Shown: positions 10,270 to 21,984, counted from the first letter of the stretch. The stretch: DNA of 64,000 nt from Doryteuthis pealeii (GCA_023376005.1 CM042143.1:87921450-87985449); one strand, 5' to 3'. Made by a program: numbers and translations. The notes: generated by a model not told the origin, from the letters alone.

Positions 10270-10820
10270 TTAATCTATAATACTCATGTTCCTTAATTTT
10301 GATACCGTTATCAACTTGCAATACCCTCTGATTAAAAATGAGACAGTCCAAATGACTGGTTTCAGCCGACCCAGGCTTCTGGACAAAGTAACAGCATGAT
10401 CCGATGGGATTCACGCATTTTTTTTACTAGCCACACATGAGCTTTGTGTGTTTGTGCATTGCTTCCCATGTTAAAAAAGACCTTGTGTCACATCCTAAAC
10501 TGGTGGGAGGACTTGGTAAATACCAAGATGATATGCAAAAATGTAAATCCTGATTATCTGGAGTTGCTTATCCACCAAATTCTTATTTCTTATGAGTGTT
10601 GTCACCTCAATTAAATACTGGACCATTCTGTTTTTATTATAAAGAAAGACAGGGAAGAAAAAGGACATGCTATACAGAATATAATAAGAAAGAAAGATTG
10701 GTGGAAAGATAGAGAGGGTAGGAATGCTAATTTGTTTCAATTGAACACAATGAAAAGAATGAAAGAAAAAGAGTATGAAGGGTGTTGCATTTAAATAATC
10801 CTGTATATCATCAGAACTGT
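10270..10820 (+). mobile_element. H2, H-family element split by a SINE
   Basis: 'GTTATCAACTTGCAATACCC', 'AAAAATGAGACAGTCC', then an insert, then 'GATATGCAAAAATGTAAATC', 'GAAAAAGGACATGCTA' and a purine-rich stretch as in H1 and H4. The 3' terminus is lost. Confidence 0.8.
10368..10523 (+). mobile_element. element G, SINE-like insert in H2 with a SINE-B tail
   Basis: The unique head ('TTTCAGCCGACCCAGG') is followed by the SINE-B-type tail 'ACCTTGTGTCACATCCT...CTTGGTAAATA'. The target in H1 reads straight across this point. Only one copy in the window, so its family status rests on the tail and the clean insertion. Confidence 0.65.
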
Positions 10821-11090
10821 TGGACAAAATGTATTACAAATTGTCCTGCACAGATCAGGCATGAACTCTACAAAACTTGTAACCCATATCAGAATTAGTG
10901 AGTATCAGTTTGAAGCCAACACCAAGTCCTTATAACGCATTAGGGAATCCATAAATAACCTAACACTGAACACTTGGTAAGAAAAGACTGACAATAAACT
11001 TAGATTAACAAATGTACATAAGAATATTTGATAAACAAATGTAATAATAGATGCAAGAAACACACATCCCAACCAAATTAAATGCACAAT

Positions 11091-11311
11091 AGAAATCACA
11101 AGGTTCCTAGTTCGATACTGGCCCTCGCCAACTCAGCGTATGAGTAGCAAAGGGATCTGTGCAGTAAAGTAAGGAGCTGATGGTAGGTGTGGTGCTCCAC
11201 CTCAGATGCTAAAAATAATCTCCTTGGTCTAGCGCTAGTGAAAGGGGGATAGACTCCCTCACTGATTGGCTGATACTGACTTTCGGCCACCCCAACGACT
11301 TTACTTTTTAT
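11091..11311 (+). mobile_element. SINE-A5, 5'-truncated
   Basis: Starts in the anticodon-arm region ('AATCACAAGGTTCC'), keeps B box 'TAGTTCGATACT' and the whole body to 'AACGACTTTACTT'. Confidence 0.9.
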
Positions 11312-11546
11312 GTTCCGTGAACAAAACAGTATAATAAATTTTTTTTTTTTAAAGTGTTAATAAATGTCTTGCAAATTAAATGCACAGTATGTTCCATGAA
11401 TACAAGGCATAATGAAAAAAAAGGTTAAAAAAGACTTAGTTATCTGCTGCAAGTAAACACAGTGACCCAACCCTTTTTATCATTTTTTCCTTTCTATTTT
11501 TATTTTTTTATTTTTTCAAATTATATTCTAAACACTTAACAGCTAG

Positions 11547-11669
11547 AAGACACATGGTGTAATGGTTAGAGTAGTAGGAAATGAACTCGTTGATGCAAGT
11601 TTAAATCCTGGATGAGGCTGTTTGCATTTTACATGGTGCAAATACTCTTGGGAAAGGTATGCCCGCCCA

Positions 11670-11747
<78 letters not shown>

Positions 11748-11880
11748 GATATGGGTAAATAGTAGGCTCTTTAATCTGGTTAGGCAACCTGACTAAGAGA
11801 AGGAAAACTGAATTCAAACCTGTTAAACTTAAGAAATTGACCTTGTATCACATCCTGCTCATGTGGAGGGGTTAGTAAAT
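11547..11880 (+). mobile_element. SINE-B4 with an internal CT expansion
   Basis: Full SINE B from 'CACATGGTGTAATGGTTAG' to the tail 'GGTTAGTAAATATG'. The usual 'TATTCTCCCTCCAG' is replaced by a ~75-bp (CT)n run at 11671-11745. The arginine/glutamate-repeat frame on the opposite strand is an artefact of this run. Confidence 0.92.
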
Positions 11881-11890
11881 ATGTAGGTAT

Positions 11891-12196
11891 ATGCTATAAG
11901 GCAGTGACAGAGAGTCAGTGTCCTGGGTATGATGTTAAACTGCATTTAGTGGTGAGGTTCCAATTCTGGAACTCTAGGGAATGTGAATACCCCTTAATTG
12001 TCATTACTCTTAGGTCCACTCTGACCTGGAGTGGTAGTACCTGTCAGAGTCCCATTTATAGGTTAAATAGATAAAAAAAATGAGTTTAAAAAAAACATTG
12101 AATGCTCCATTAAGAATGAATAAAAACAAAAATGTATTTGGCATAAAATAACCCAACAATGGTTGACATGCTGTAAAATCCAACCAACAAACCTAA
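11891..12196 (+). mobile_element. J2 retroposon
   Basis: J body from 'GTCCTGGGTATGATGTTAAA' to the end 'GGTTGACATGCTGTAAAAT' plus a 'CCAACCAACA' tail. Confidence 0.88.
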
Positions 12197-12199
12197 AAA

Positions 12200-12365
12200 T
12201 GGTGGAATTTTTGCTGAATTAGCTTGTTGGTCCAACAAATCCTATAAGTGCCCAATAGGATTGAGACCTGGATGCATGCAATGAATAATTTCCTGCAGTG
12301 TAGCAAGTCACATTGTCTTTCTAAAAGATGCCACAGCCATCACAGATAGAAGACTGTTACCATGG
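12200..12365 (-). pseudogene. Tc1-like transposase remnant (DDE region)
   Basis: On the minus strand one frame reads KDNVTCYTAG and a shifted frame HPGLNPIGHL followed by a stop and DLLDQQ. These correspond to the 'DNA-CHTA' (second catalytic D) and 'SPDLNPIEHLWD' (third acidic residue) blocks of Tc1/mariner transposases. The final E is replaced by G, a frameshift separates the blocks, and no other domain remains. Inactive. Confidence 0.72.
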
Positions 12366-12429
12366 ATGTAACAGATCTTCAATGATGTTGAGTTAAGTGG
12401 GATGTGACAAAGGATCTTCCAAATGAATT

Positions 12430-13145
12430 CTAAGATCCAATGTTTACGAATCCATTGAATCTGGGAAGCAGCCAAGAATCAGTTTCTAGAAATAGCATTA
12501 ACATTGATAGCTTTCTTGTTATCTAAAAGTCTGTAAACAATTTCCACATCTGGGAAGCAGAAGTGAATTACTTTCTAGAAATAAAACAACATTGTTAACT
12601 TTCTCATTTGTTTTATCTGTAAATAATTTCCAGATCAAATCTAGGAAGTGGATGAGAATTAGTTTCTAGAAATAACATTGTTAGTTTTCTGATTTAAAAA
12701 AAAACTGTAAAACAATTTCCAGCCCTGGAAAGCAAATTAATTTCTAGAAATAATATAACATTTTTTGATTTTTCATATTTTTAACATCTGTAAAATATTT
12801 CCAGATTGAATCTGGGAAGCAAATGAGAATTAGTTTCTAGAAATAACATAGCATTGTTAGTTTTCTGACTTTTTAAAAAATCTGTAAACAATTTCCAGAT
12901 TAAATCTGGGAAGCAATTGAGAATTAGTTTCTAGAAATAACATAACATTGTTAGTTTTCTGACTTTTTAAAAAATCTGTAAACAATTTCCAGATTAAATC
13001 TGGGAAGCAATTGAGAATTAGTTTCTAGAAATAACATAGCATTGTTAGTTTTCTGACTTTTTAAAAAATCTGTAAACAATTTTCAGATTAAATCTGGGAA
13101 GCAATTGAGAATTAGTTTCTAGAAATAGCATAACATTGTTAGCAT
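12430..13145. repeat. minisatellite, ~8 units of 84-94 bp
   Basis: Unit landmarks are 'CTGTAAACAATTTCCAGAT', 'AATCTGGGAAGCAA' and 'AGTTTCTAGAAATAACAT'. The last three units start at 12881, 12975 and 13069, exactly 94 bp apart and almost identical. Units to the left are shorter and more diverged, so the array homogenised at its right end. Confidence 0.93.
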
Positions 13146-13242
13146 CGTCCAAACTCTTACATTACCTACACTCGCTTGTTGTTTTCCAAGGGCACATCCT
13201 GATATCCCTACTTTCCAAGGATAATGAGGCATTTTTATCATA

Positions 13243-13545
13243 TATGTACTAGAAGGCAATAACTGAGGGTCTTAGTGTCCTATGTATGATGTATCTGATG
13301 GTGAAGTTCCAATTCTAGAACTCTGGGGAATGTGGAGTACCTCTTCATCACCATTACTCCCAGGTCCACTCTGACCCAGAGTGGTAGTATCCGTTAGGGT
13401 CTCATCAATGGGTTAAATAGAAAAATTAAAAAAGATTGAGTTAAAAAAAAAAGAGTACCCATCAAGAATGAATAAAACACTTTCTTTTCTTTTTTTTGTA
13501 TGAAATAACCCATATGGGTTGACATGCCATAAAATCCAACCAACT
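13243..13545 (+). mobile_element. J3 retroposon
   Basis: Contains 'CTAGAAGGC' upstream block, J body, and the end 'GGGTTGACATGCCATAAAAT' with a CCAAC tail. Confidence 0.87.
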
Positions 13546-14399
13546 ATTAACAATGGTTTCGTAATTTTTTTTTTCTCTCAAATTGACACTTACTTGTCTA
13601 GACATCATCACTTTATGTCTCCCCTGGTTCCATCATTGGAATCAGTGTTTGGTTTTTAAAAACCTTTCTTACATTTAGTCATTCACTTTTTTGATTAGAT
13701 TGCTCACTGGGTTATCTTCTGATGGTATTGTGTGGACCGTGGGGGTTGGGGGGAAAAGCCAAAAGGTTTGGGTGGTAATAAGAGCATTATTGAGGTAGAA
13801 AGGGAGACAACTCAGAACAAGACAACCAATATAATTGTCTTAGTTATGCAAACACCTTTTGATTTTAATTAGAAAATTAAAAATTTTAAATTTCTGTTGA
13901 AATATTTTTTTCTCATTTTTCAGATAATAATCTCAAATTATTTTAAAAATGATACAATCAGTCACAGTGATACTGATAGCTTTTTAATTTAGTGCATCCT
14001 TGGACTCATAAATTTGATTTGAATGAGTCCCCGGTAAATTTGATGGGTCCCAACTAAAGTTTCTTAATAAATTGTAGAGTTTTTATCTATGAACAATTAA
14101 CACCATCTAACCCCTACTTTGTACCACATGCAGTGTAATTCATTTCCAAGAAAATATTTAAATGTATTTACAGTTAGCTTGAAATGGTTGGGGCAGAAAA
14201 AATACTGGGACACATGGATACCATTTTTCTGCATCTTTTTAGATTTTTATGTGTTAGGGGATGCAGAACACATACCTATCAGCATCTCTGTACAATATAA
14301 AAATCTAAAATCATGAAAGTGAAAAAAAAAATAGAATTAAGAAAATGAATTTATGAAGATATAATCATTTTATTGTAAATTGTTCAGTTTCACATTGAC
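13546..14399. other. unassigned DNA
   Basis: T-rich start, G-rich patch near 13740-13760; no recognised element or coding. Confidence 0.4.
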
Positions 14400-14538
14400 A
14401 ATTTGAAATAAAAATTTCTTCATCCCCCAGCTATAGGTAAAATAGTACTACTATTGTTCTTCTACAAGGATGGCTTTGGCACTAAGCCTTGAAGGTTGAT
14501 ATGCCATTAAACAAAGAAACAAACCAAACCAAACAGGA
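14400..14538 (+). mobile_element. Z2, intact Z repeat
   Basis: 'CTTCATCCCCCAGC', 'TTCTACAAGGATGGCTTTGG', 'AAGGTTGATATGCCATTAAA' and an AAACC-rich tail. It is the empty-site reference for Z1. Confidence 0.78.
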
Positions 14539-14584
14539 AAGCACTTGATAACCTATTAGTCATTTTTAAAATTTTTATTTTTAC

Positions 14585-15395
14585 TTGCAAGAATATACAC
14601 ACTCCAGGCATAAGTATTTTAAGTTTTAATGCAATGAAATATATTAAATAAGAATACATATGAAAATATTACTTATTGTAATTATATTTTAATTGGTTTC
14701 TATATAAACTCATTTATAGGATTATTTTAAAACATTGGAGAAAAAAAACAATATTAGAGATCAATAACACCAAGTAATTATTTATTAAACCCGGTTTTGT
14801 TAAAACCAGTATGCAAATTAACCCCACCATATATTATGTAAACATTTATTTCTTAGTGATATATAAGACACATTGCAGGATTTTAAACGCACTAATAACC
14901 CGTCCTTCGGGGCAGGGGTCCGGTGTGCTTCAGCCACTGGACCTGTGTGCTAAATTAATAGCATCGATCCCAGGGGGCTATCTCCCCAGGCAACACCTGC
15001 CTCCTCGATTTAAAGGGGCAGGGCTGGGTTTATTGCCCAGCACCTGAGGCGCCCCGTTGAGGGGGAATGCTGAAGGGATTGACACAATTTTTGTTCTTTC
15101 CAACCCATGAGCTTCGGGTTGTGGGTGGGCCTTGTGCCCAGCCCATACAAGTAGGGTATGTGGCAAATACCCACTAATAACATGGGCTGTTTTGAGGCAA
15201 ATCTAACTCAGATTTTCATAGACATCATTAATAGATAAGATATATTGTATGCATTGATGATTTTGACTATAAATCAAATATTCATAGATAAACTTATGCA
15301 ATTCCTAAGGGGTATTGTGATGTAAGCAGTGACATAGTTTCATTTACAGAGAAACACTGAATCTCCATTATAATAAGATTTAAAAAATGATTTGG
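14585..15395 (-). mobile_element. M2, Helitron-like element with one L unit
   Basis: Plus-strand left end 'CAAGAATATACACACTCC' is the reverse of the M 3' end (CTAG itself degraded). The right end 'CTCCATTATAATAAGA' is the reverse of the TC start. L2 lies at 14900-15171. Confidence 0.75.
14900..15171 (-). mobile_element. L2 unit with 10-bp duplication
   Basis: 272 bp flanked by 'CACTAATAAC' at 14890-14899 and 15172-15181. M3 and M5 read across this site without the insert. The sequence is GC-rich with short hairpins; no coding or pol III boxes recognised. Confidence 0.8.
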
Positions 15396-15469
15396 TTTCT
15401 TGAAAGTTTCTGATGAGTTGCTTTTTGCACTTTTAAGTAGATGAAATTAAGTGCTAAGATGTGCACACA

Positions 15470-15620
15470 TACACACACAGGTGTGCGTGAACACATACAC
15501 ACACACATGCAGAGGCATGTATGAACATACATGGATACACATAGGTGTGTGTGAATATACACACACAGACACACACAGGTGTGTGTGAATACACACACAC
15601 ACACACACAGGTGTGTGTAC
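15470..15620. repeat. (CA)n / 'ACACAGGTGTGTGTGAA' minisatellite
   Basis: Repeated 'CACACAGGTGTGTGTGAATA' variants. The cysteine/valine- and histidine/threonine-rich frames here are low-complexity artefacts. Confidence 0.9.
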
Positions 15621-15929
15621 ACTCCACAAAGTTGGACAGGTGGTGAATGGTTGACATTTTAGTGACCCATTATCTTGTCCCGATTGTCCATCTTTGGTTT
15701 TGATGTCCATTGGTCATTGTGAGATTATGAGAACCTTTAATGGATTTCTACAAGGATTATCTTGTGTTGGTCATTTACCCTAAGGTCAATCCCTTAAGAA
15801 GAAGAAAACCTTTTGAGTGCAACTTAGACCAACTTAGATTATCAGCTTTTAAAAGCATTTAATCATTTTCTTCTTTTTCTTCTTTTTTTTGTCCCTCTTC
15901 TGACTTTTTGTTTTGTCATAAGAGAATAT

Positions 15930-16468
<539 letters not shown>

Positions 16469-16489
16469 AGCCGACCATGGCTCTAACAT

Positions 16490-16973
16490 GATTGACCTGA
16501 AAGCTAGAGGTTGTTATTTGTATTAACTAATCTGTCTGCATTTTTGGATTAGTTATTTTAAGGCAAATTAATCTGATCATTTTATGTTTTTTTATATTTC
16601 TAATGTGCGGTATTATGGCACCTCATTAGTTTGTCAAACATTTTTATCTCCTTTTTATTTGCTTCTTTTTTTTTATTTGTCTTTCTTGATAATATTTCTA
16701 TTGTTAATCTGCAGTGTAAGACTATGACATTTATAAATGATGTTGAAAAAATCTTATTTTTTATAAACAAACTTGTATTATTCTTGTAACTCTAACCAAA
16801 TAAAAATATATTAATAGTTGGTTTTCTTATTCTTATGATTAAGGTTTCAAGTATACAGTGTTGTTTTTTTTTAAAGCTTATATTGGTGTCCTTTTTGATA
16901 AGTTTAGATATATTGACCGATGTGCATTTGCATTGCAGTTTGATTAGATTATATATGTATATATATATATATG
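16490..16973. other. unassigned AT-rich DNA
   Basis: Nothing recognised apart from T runs and a short (TA)n at 16953-16971. Confidence 0.4.
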
Positions 16974-17126
16974 ATTTGAGTTAAGTATGGACATAGTCAA
17001 CACCTGGTTACTCACAGTCTCTTGCCTATGCAATCTTCAGACCAAAGGTTTTGGTCTGAAAATTGCATAGCCGAGAAACTCAGTAATCAGGTGTTGAATG
17101 TTTGTCCACACTAACTTAACTCAAAT
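16974..17126. mobile_element. P1, 150-bp foldback with hammerhead-like arms
   Basis: Nearly the whole element is an inverted repeat around 17046-17050. Each arm, read toward its end, has CTGAAGA or CTGAAAA, a hairpin ('TTGC-ATAG-GCAA'), a GAAAC-like box, GTA or TAA, and a stem-I partner. Left arm, minus strand: stem I 17041-17046 with 17003-17008, CTGAAGA at 17034-17040, mutated GAGAC at 17017-17021. Right arm has CTGAAAA. (TA)n lies to its left. Related to P2 and P3. Confidence 0.75.
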
Positions 17127-17212
17127 ACAAATACTATATTGGTGATATTGAGTACTATTTGCTTAGAAACATAGCACCCACATTATTTACAATATATATA
17201 TATATATATATA

Positions 17213-17640
17213 TAATATATTTTTGAAGGCGAAATAATGCAAATTTATAATTTAAAAAAAAATCTTTATTTCAATATCCCCGAGCAGGGCCTCATTATTT
17301 TTATAGTATTAAAAAAAAAATATATATATTTATATATGAAATGATTTTCAAAACATCCCGCGAAACAAGACGCCGCACGGGATCTAACGGAGTTTCACTA
17401 TCTTTGCTGAGCAGAACTTTACAATCTTTGCGGAACATTTGCATTTACATTAAAACATTCAACGGATTAACATCACAGTTGAGTTTAACAAATACAGATG
17501 AAATTTTTAAAAAATTTTTTCAACTCTCTGAAGATGTGCATAGCCTGAAAATATTAAGGGAACAAAAAAAAAAATTAAAAAAAAATTAAATAAATGTTTT
17601 TAAACATAAATTTGCATTATTTCGCCTTCAAAAAATATTA
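17213..17640. mobile_element. element X, TIR transposon (~430 bp)
   Basis: Terminal inverted repeats of about 30 bp containing 'GAAGGCGAAATAATGCAAAT' at 17226-17245 and its reverse complement near 17609-17630. TA-rich flanks. A frame from 17341 (82 codons, lysine-rich end) has no recognised domain and is probably not a gene. Confidence 0.82.
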
Positions 17641-18035
17641 TTACATTTTAATTAATGCTTCTAACTCACTATAAAATATTAAAAAAAAAAAATCTTTATT
17701 TCATATACATACATATATATGTGTTGTGTGTGTGTATTTGGGCAGCAGTTTTTCATTTATGCATGAATGTGCTAAAAACATTCTCAATATACAAACTGTG
17801 TGGTGTATACATAAAAAACTCACTCATAGCATATAATCCACATCACTGCATACAATATGGTGTGGTTAGGGGGGTGCAAAGGGTGTGCCGGGGTGTTGGG
17901 GGACTCCCTCTACATCCATTGAATACACATCACCCCTGATGATGGCACTTTGCTGAAAGTACTTTTGGACTAGAATCCACAAATATTAAAAAGTTGGCAA
18001 AAAATCACAAATAGAATGTTGTCTTTTGTTTAATT

Positions 18036-18040
<5 letters not shown>
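17641..18040. other. unassigned DNA
   Basis: Includes 'AAAATCTTTATTTCA', also present inside element X. No gene recognised. Confidence 0.35.

Positions 18041-18076
<36 letters not shown>
18041..18076. repeat. (TA)n microsatellite
   Basis: Pure TA run. Confidence 0.95.
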
Positions 18077-18078
<2 letters not shown>

Positions 18079-18997
18079 TCAATTAGGGAAGTTATAGGGC
18101 TTTGAGGTAGCATGATGTACTTAGTTGCGGGGATGTTATTAGGGTTTATTGAGTTTGTAGAATATTGTTTGTTTTTGTAGATTTTGATAGCTTATAACTT
18201 GGCACGGTGTATGAAGGAAGCGGGGTATTGTAAATTAATGAAAGATTTGTTGATGTACTCTTATTCCTCTTCTGATTCACTTATGTTATTAAACTCGCTA
18301 AAAACATTTAAGTATTATTTATAAAAGAATAAACGTTGAAACATTTTTACACTACGCTCTCCTTGTCGGAATGGAGAGATGACGTGTCAACTCTCGTTAC
18401 TTTCATTATACATTTGTTACGTTTTGGCTCTTTTTTCATATGGAGTGATGATGATAGTAGAAATATTTGTATACTTATCTCTCTTAGTATTATATTGGGA
18501 GAGGCTGGAATCCTGGTTACTGGACTGCTGTTCAGTTGACTGGAAATTCTATGATGTCTGGAATCTGGAAACCAGCTTGGGGGGCTGAGTGATATCTTGC
18601 CTTGTGCCATTTAGAGCTTTTAGTAACAACACAAGGCTGCTTCTTTTTCTCATGAGAATTTTATTTCCCCCAAAGTCACAACTGCTGAGAACAAGAAATC
18701 CATGTCCTACTCTCTCAGCAACTCCTGCCAGACTCTAGACTTTCTCACACCTCTTACTCTCCCTCCCTGCCACTTCACCACATCTCATCGGCTCGTCCAA
18801 TGAAACACTGTCATGTGGCTATGCTGATTCACAATTAAACTTTTCCATTCTCATCTAGCTCAAAATTCTTGCTAAAAACTTTGTCTAATTTATATATCAG
18901 GTAACACTCATGGCTCCACGTCACCCCCATTATTTAACAATATTACAGCACATAATTTATTACAATCTATTTCATTGTTTTTATACTATACAATATC
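18077..18997. other. unassigned, less AT-rich DNA
   Basis: One of the more complex unique-looking stretches. Overlapping short frames on both strands at 18336-18610 show no recognisable domain. A solo LTR or unannotated exon cannot be excluded. Confidence 0.35.
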
Positions 18998-19100
18998 AAT
19001 TTTCCCTCCAGCCATAGCTAAATAGTAGGGCAGACTTGACTCTTTAACCTTGGTATGGTAACCAGTCTAGAAGGAAAACTTTGAATTCAAACCTGTTAAA

Positions 19101-19160
<60 letters not shown>
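18998..19160 (+). mobile_element. SINE-B fragment ending in (CA)n(TA)n
   Basis: 'TTTTCCCTCCAGCCATAGCT' through 'AATTCAAACCTGTTAAA' is SINE B middle. The 3' part is replaced by (CA)n at about 19101-19131 and (TA)n. Confidence 0.85.
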
Positions 19161-19168
<8 letters not shown>

Positions 19169-19639
19169 GGGGATTGCCACTTCTTTGCAGAAGAAATCCA
19201 TTTCTACAAGTGATTCGGTTGTGAGCATGCAGAGGGCCAAAATTTGATTTTTTATTTTTATTTTTATTTTTTTTAATGTTCCCTGTCACATATGACCCCT
19301 TTCTCAGCTTCCTCTCACCTGCGACCATACATGACTGAGAAGCCCAACCCTTGACAGGCAGAACCTGCCACAGAGGTCATATATATGGTCAGTCTTTACT
19401 GTAGGAAATGTTTACGTGCCATCCGTCATGATCCGCTTATGTAGAGGCCGCTTCAGGATGGGGTGCTCGAGCTGACTTACCTCAAATCTTTACAGCTACC
19501 ATCTCTTCTAAACATGTTAGAATAGAATTTAGTGTTAGTCTGGAACATTTACACATTAGTACACACACACACACACACACACATTGGTATGCATGTTTAT
19601 CATTTCTTCTGAGCCTGTTGTAATAAAATTTAGCCTTAG
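19161..19639. other. unassigned DNA
   Basis: Short (CA)n at 19561-19582; no gene or family recognised. Confidence 0.35.
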
Positions 19640-19853
19640 CCTTTTTGTGCAAAAATTGTGAAGATTTAATTTACCTTTGAAGATATCTAAAAATTAAAAT
19701 ATACATAGAAATAGCATTGAAATTAAAATATACATAGAAATAGCATTGAAATTCTACTTAAAAATGTCCAGAATTTGTAAATCTCAAAAGTAAATGAATC
19801 AATACACCAGGGTTCCCCCCTCTACCCAGTTGACGCTGAGTAGCCACTTCTAG
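19640..19853 (+). mobile_element. AA element, Helitron-like 3' end (copy 1)
   Basis: Ends with a hairpin-like 'CTACCCAGTTGACGCTGAGTAG' region (19822-19843) and CTAG at 19850-19853 before T. Copies at 41209 and 63849 have the same layout. A 29-bp tandem duplication lies inside at 19693-19750. Confidence 0.65.
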
Positions 19854-20446
19854 TATTTCTTAATTATTTTCTTGTTTTGAGAATCCCAAATTTCTGTGGC
19901 TATTTGCTTTTCATATTGTTTTTTAACACTCAAATAAATATTTCCTTCAACTAAACAGTGTTATATAATGACAGTCAAAAATCTTTTTGTTTATTTCTTT
20001 TCTTTGAACTTGTCTAATGAATCAATTGAAAATTACATAGTGCAATGAAAACAGCAAATTGTTAATGCAAATTACTATTCACTCCTAATCAGTCAATGAA
20101 ATGTCACCAGTTTATATTGATAAATTATATTTTTTAAGTTTTATCTAATCACAAATATTTGCTTTCATTTTTTTGTTCTTTTTCTTGCTTTCTGATCATT
20201 TATTTATTGATATTTAGTATGATTGGCACAAGGTTAAATGGGAGGGGAGATTTTGAGCAAGAAATGAACAGGGCTTTGAATTTCATGCCAATGCACTCAT
20301 CAGACGATAAGGAGTGGATTGTTGCTACAGTTGATTACTTGGGGGTGGGGTCAAATAAACATATCTAGGCAACGTCTAAATGCTTTGCCAAAAAGTGCGT
20401 AACCTCACTTATGGAAGGAGACATATCTAATATAAAAAACAATTAT
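19854..20446. other. unassigned DNA
   Basis: A 69-codon frame at 20159-20368 has no recognised domain. Confidence 0.35.
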
Positions 20447-20447
20447 A

Positions 20448-20493
<46 letters not shown>

Positions 20494-20740
20494 TTGTTGG
20501 GTGACCTAATTTCAATATCAGCCAGACAGCGAGGGAGTCTATCACTAGCACTAGACCAGGGAGATTATATTAGTGTCTGAGGTGAGGCGCCACACCTACC
20601 ATCAGCTCCTCACTTTACTGCACAGATCCCTGTGCTACTCATACGCTGAGTCAGCAAGGGCCGGTATCAAACAAGGAACCTTGTGATTCCTAACCGAACG
20701 CTCTACCGATTGAGCTAAACTGGCTATATATATATATATA
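20447..20740 (-). mobile_element. SINE-A6 inside a (TA)n array
   Basis: SINE A on the minus strand occupies 20491-20724, with B box (reverse 'GGTATCAAAC') and A box (reverse 'CTCTACCGATTGAGCTAA'). (TA)n abuts both ends (20450-20490 and 20725-20740), so it inserted into the microsatellite. Confidence 0.92.
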
Positions 20741-20882
20741 GGGTCATCCACAGACACTTGTTTTGACTTATCAAGTCTCTTCAGTGTGGCTAGACATTTT
20801 GTAAGCTACCTACAGCCGGAATAGAAATCCGATCAGCTGGGTGTCTGTCCGACACCTTAACCATTAGGCTGTCATCACTTAC
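20741..20882 (-). mobile_element. SINE-Y1, second type of tRNA-derived SINE
   Basis: Minus strand: A box 'CAGCCTAATGGTTAAGG', degenerate B box 'GATTTCTATTCCGGC', then 'TGTCTAGCCACACTGAAGAG' and the end 'AAGTGTCTGTGGATGACCC'. A second copy is at 45958-46090. Both abut (TA)n. Confidence 0.8.
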
Positions 20883-21409
20883 AGAATGGGAAGGGGATTT
20901 TAACTGTTTTTAATACATACATCGCTTTGTATGTAAAGGCCATCATAGAGTGCTCCATTCCTTATATATAGAAGAGTGTCGCGTTTACGCTTGAGTTGGC
21001 GAAATCCCCCCCCAGAGTGCTCAACCCTAGGGGATGGGGAGCATAGTAATAAAAAAAACACCTAAAAATTATTAGTGATTTGTATAAAATAAAAAAAAAC
21101 TAACATTGATAAAATAACATTTACTATGGGCAATAATACTAAACATTTTCAATAACTAACACACTAATCTTAGCAACCCTCAAAAATATAACAAGACTCT
21201 CCTAATTTGAAAGAGCAATGAATAAATGAATGAAAGAACAAACCTAACACACTATAACCTACAATCCCCCTATGATGACCAATGAAATGATAAAAAGTTT
21301 CTCTACCAACTGCATCCTGATTTACGAAAAACCACTAGAAGGCTAGAAACAATAAAGATAAAGATCATAAAGTAGAAATATTCCGTGGTCTTCAATAGCA
21401 CCTGCTTAC

Positions 21410-21451
<42 letters not shown>

Positions 21452-21513
21452 AGGAAGAATGAATAAAGAAAAGAAAGAAAAATGAAATGGATAATAAAAG
21501 ATGAATTTAATCA
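20883..21513. other. unassigned DNA with (TA)n
   Basis: (TA)n at 21411-21448. Rest unrecognised. Confidence 0.4.
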
Positions 21514-21600
21514 ATATCACTTACACATGTGTTTCAGTCAGTTCATCTGTGTGAAAATATTCCGCACACAGAGGAGATTCAACCTTCATCAGAGTGAAAT
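21514..21600 (-). ncRNA. candidate type I hammerhead ribozyme (HHR-1)
   Basis: Minus strand. Stem I pairs 21593-21600 with 21514-21521 (7 of 8 pairs). CTGATGA is at 21586-21592, then a long stem-II region containing the 7-bp CUGUGUG/CACACAG hairpin. GAAAC is at 21531-21535, and GUA at 21522-21524 supplies the NUH cleavage site. Stem III is the minimal two-pair type. One unpaired A follows CTGATGA. Folding is by eye; activity is untested. Confidence 0.6.
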
Positions 21601-21606
21601 TTTATT

Positions 21607-21646
<40 letters not shown>

Positions 21647-21734
21647 CATTCCATTCATTCATTTCTATCTTGGTAAATAGAGCTTCATTCTCAATACTTT
21701 TATGACACACTTTGTGTGTGTGTGTGTGTGTGTG

Positions 21735-21769
<35 letters not shown>

Positions 21770-21984
21770 CACACACACACAAAGTGTATCATAAAAGTAT
21801 CGAGATTGAAGCTCTATTTACCAAGATAGAAATGAATAATGAATGGAATGTTAATTTTTTTTCAGAATACAAGTGTCACAAAAATATTGAGACTGAGGCT
21901 GTATTTACCAAGATAGAAATGAACAATGAATGGAATATTAATTTTTTCAGAATACAAGATGTCAAAAAATACAAAAATTCTTGA
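21601..21984. repeat. inverted and tandem repeat around (TG)n(TA)n
   Basis: 21640-21717 is the reverse complement of about 21778-21857. The right-arm block 'TTTACCAAGATAGAAATGAA' then recurs at 21904 in direct orientation with ~85-bp period. (TA)n runs at 21613-21641 and 21738-21764. The short frame with duplicated 'FTKIEMNNEWN' merely reflects this duplication. Confidence 0.85.

Noticed and set aside
10495..10827. 110-codon minus-strand frame, and similar frames at 5900-6142 and 37618-37854
   Set aside because: These are the same antisense frame of repeat H; all are frame-shifted relative to each other and show no domain.
12430..13145. CRISPR-like array
   Set aside because: Units are contiguous with no unique spacers, in eukaryotic DNA.
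17341..17589. Transposase gene in element X
   Set aside because: 82 codons with lysine-rich homopolymer end and no DDE or DNA-binding motif.
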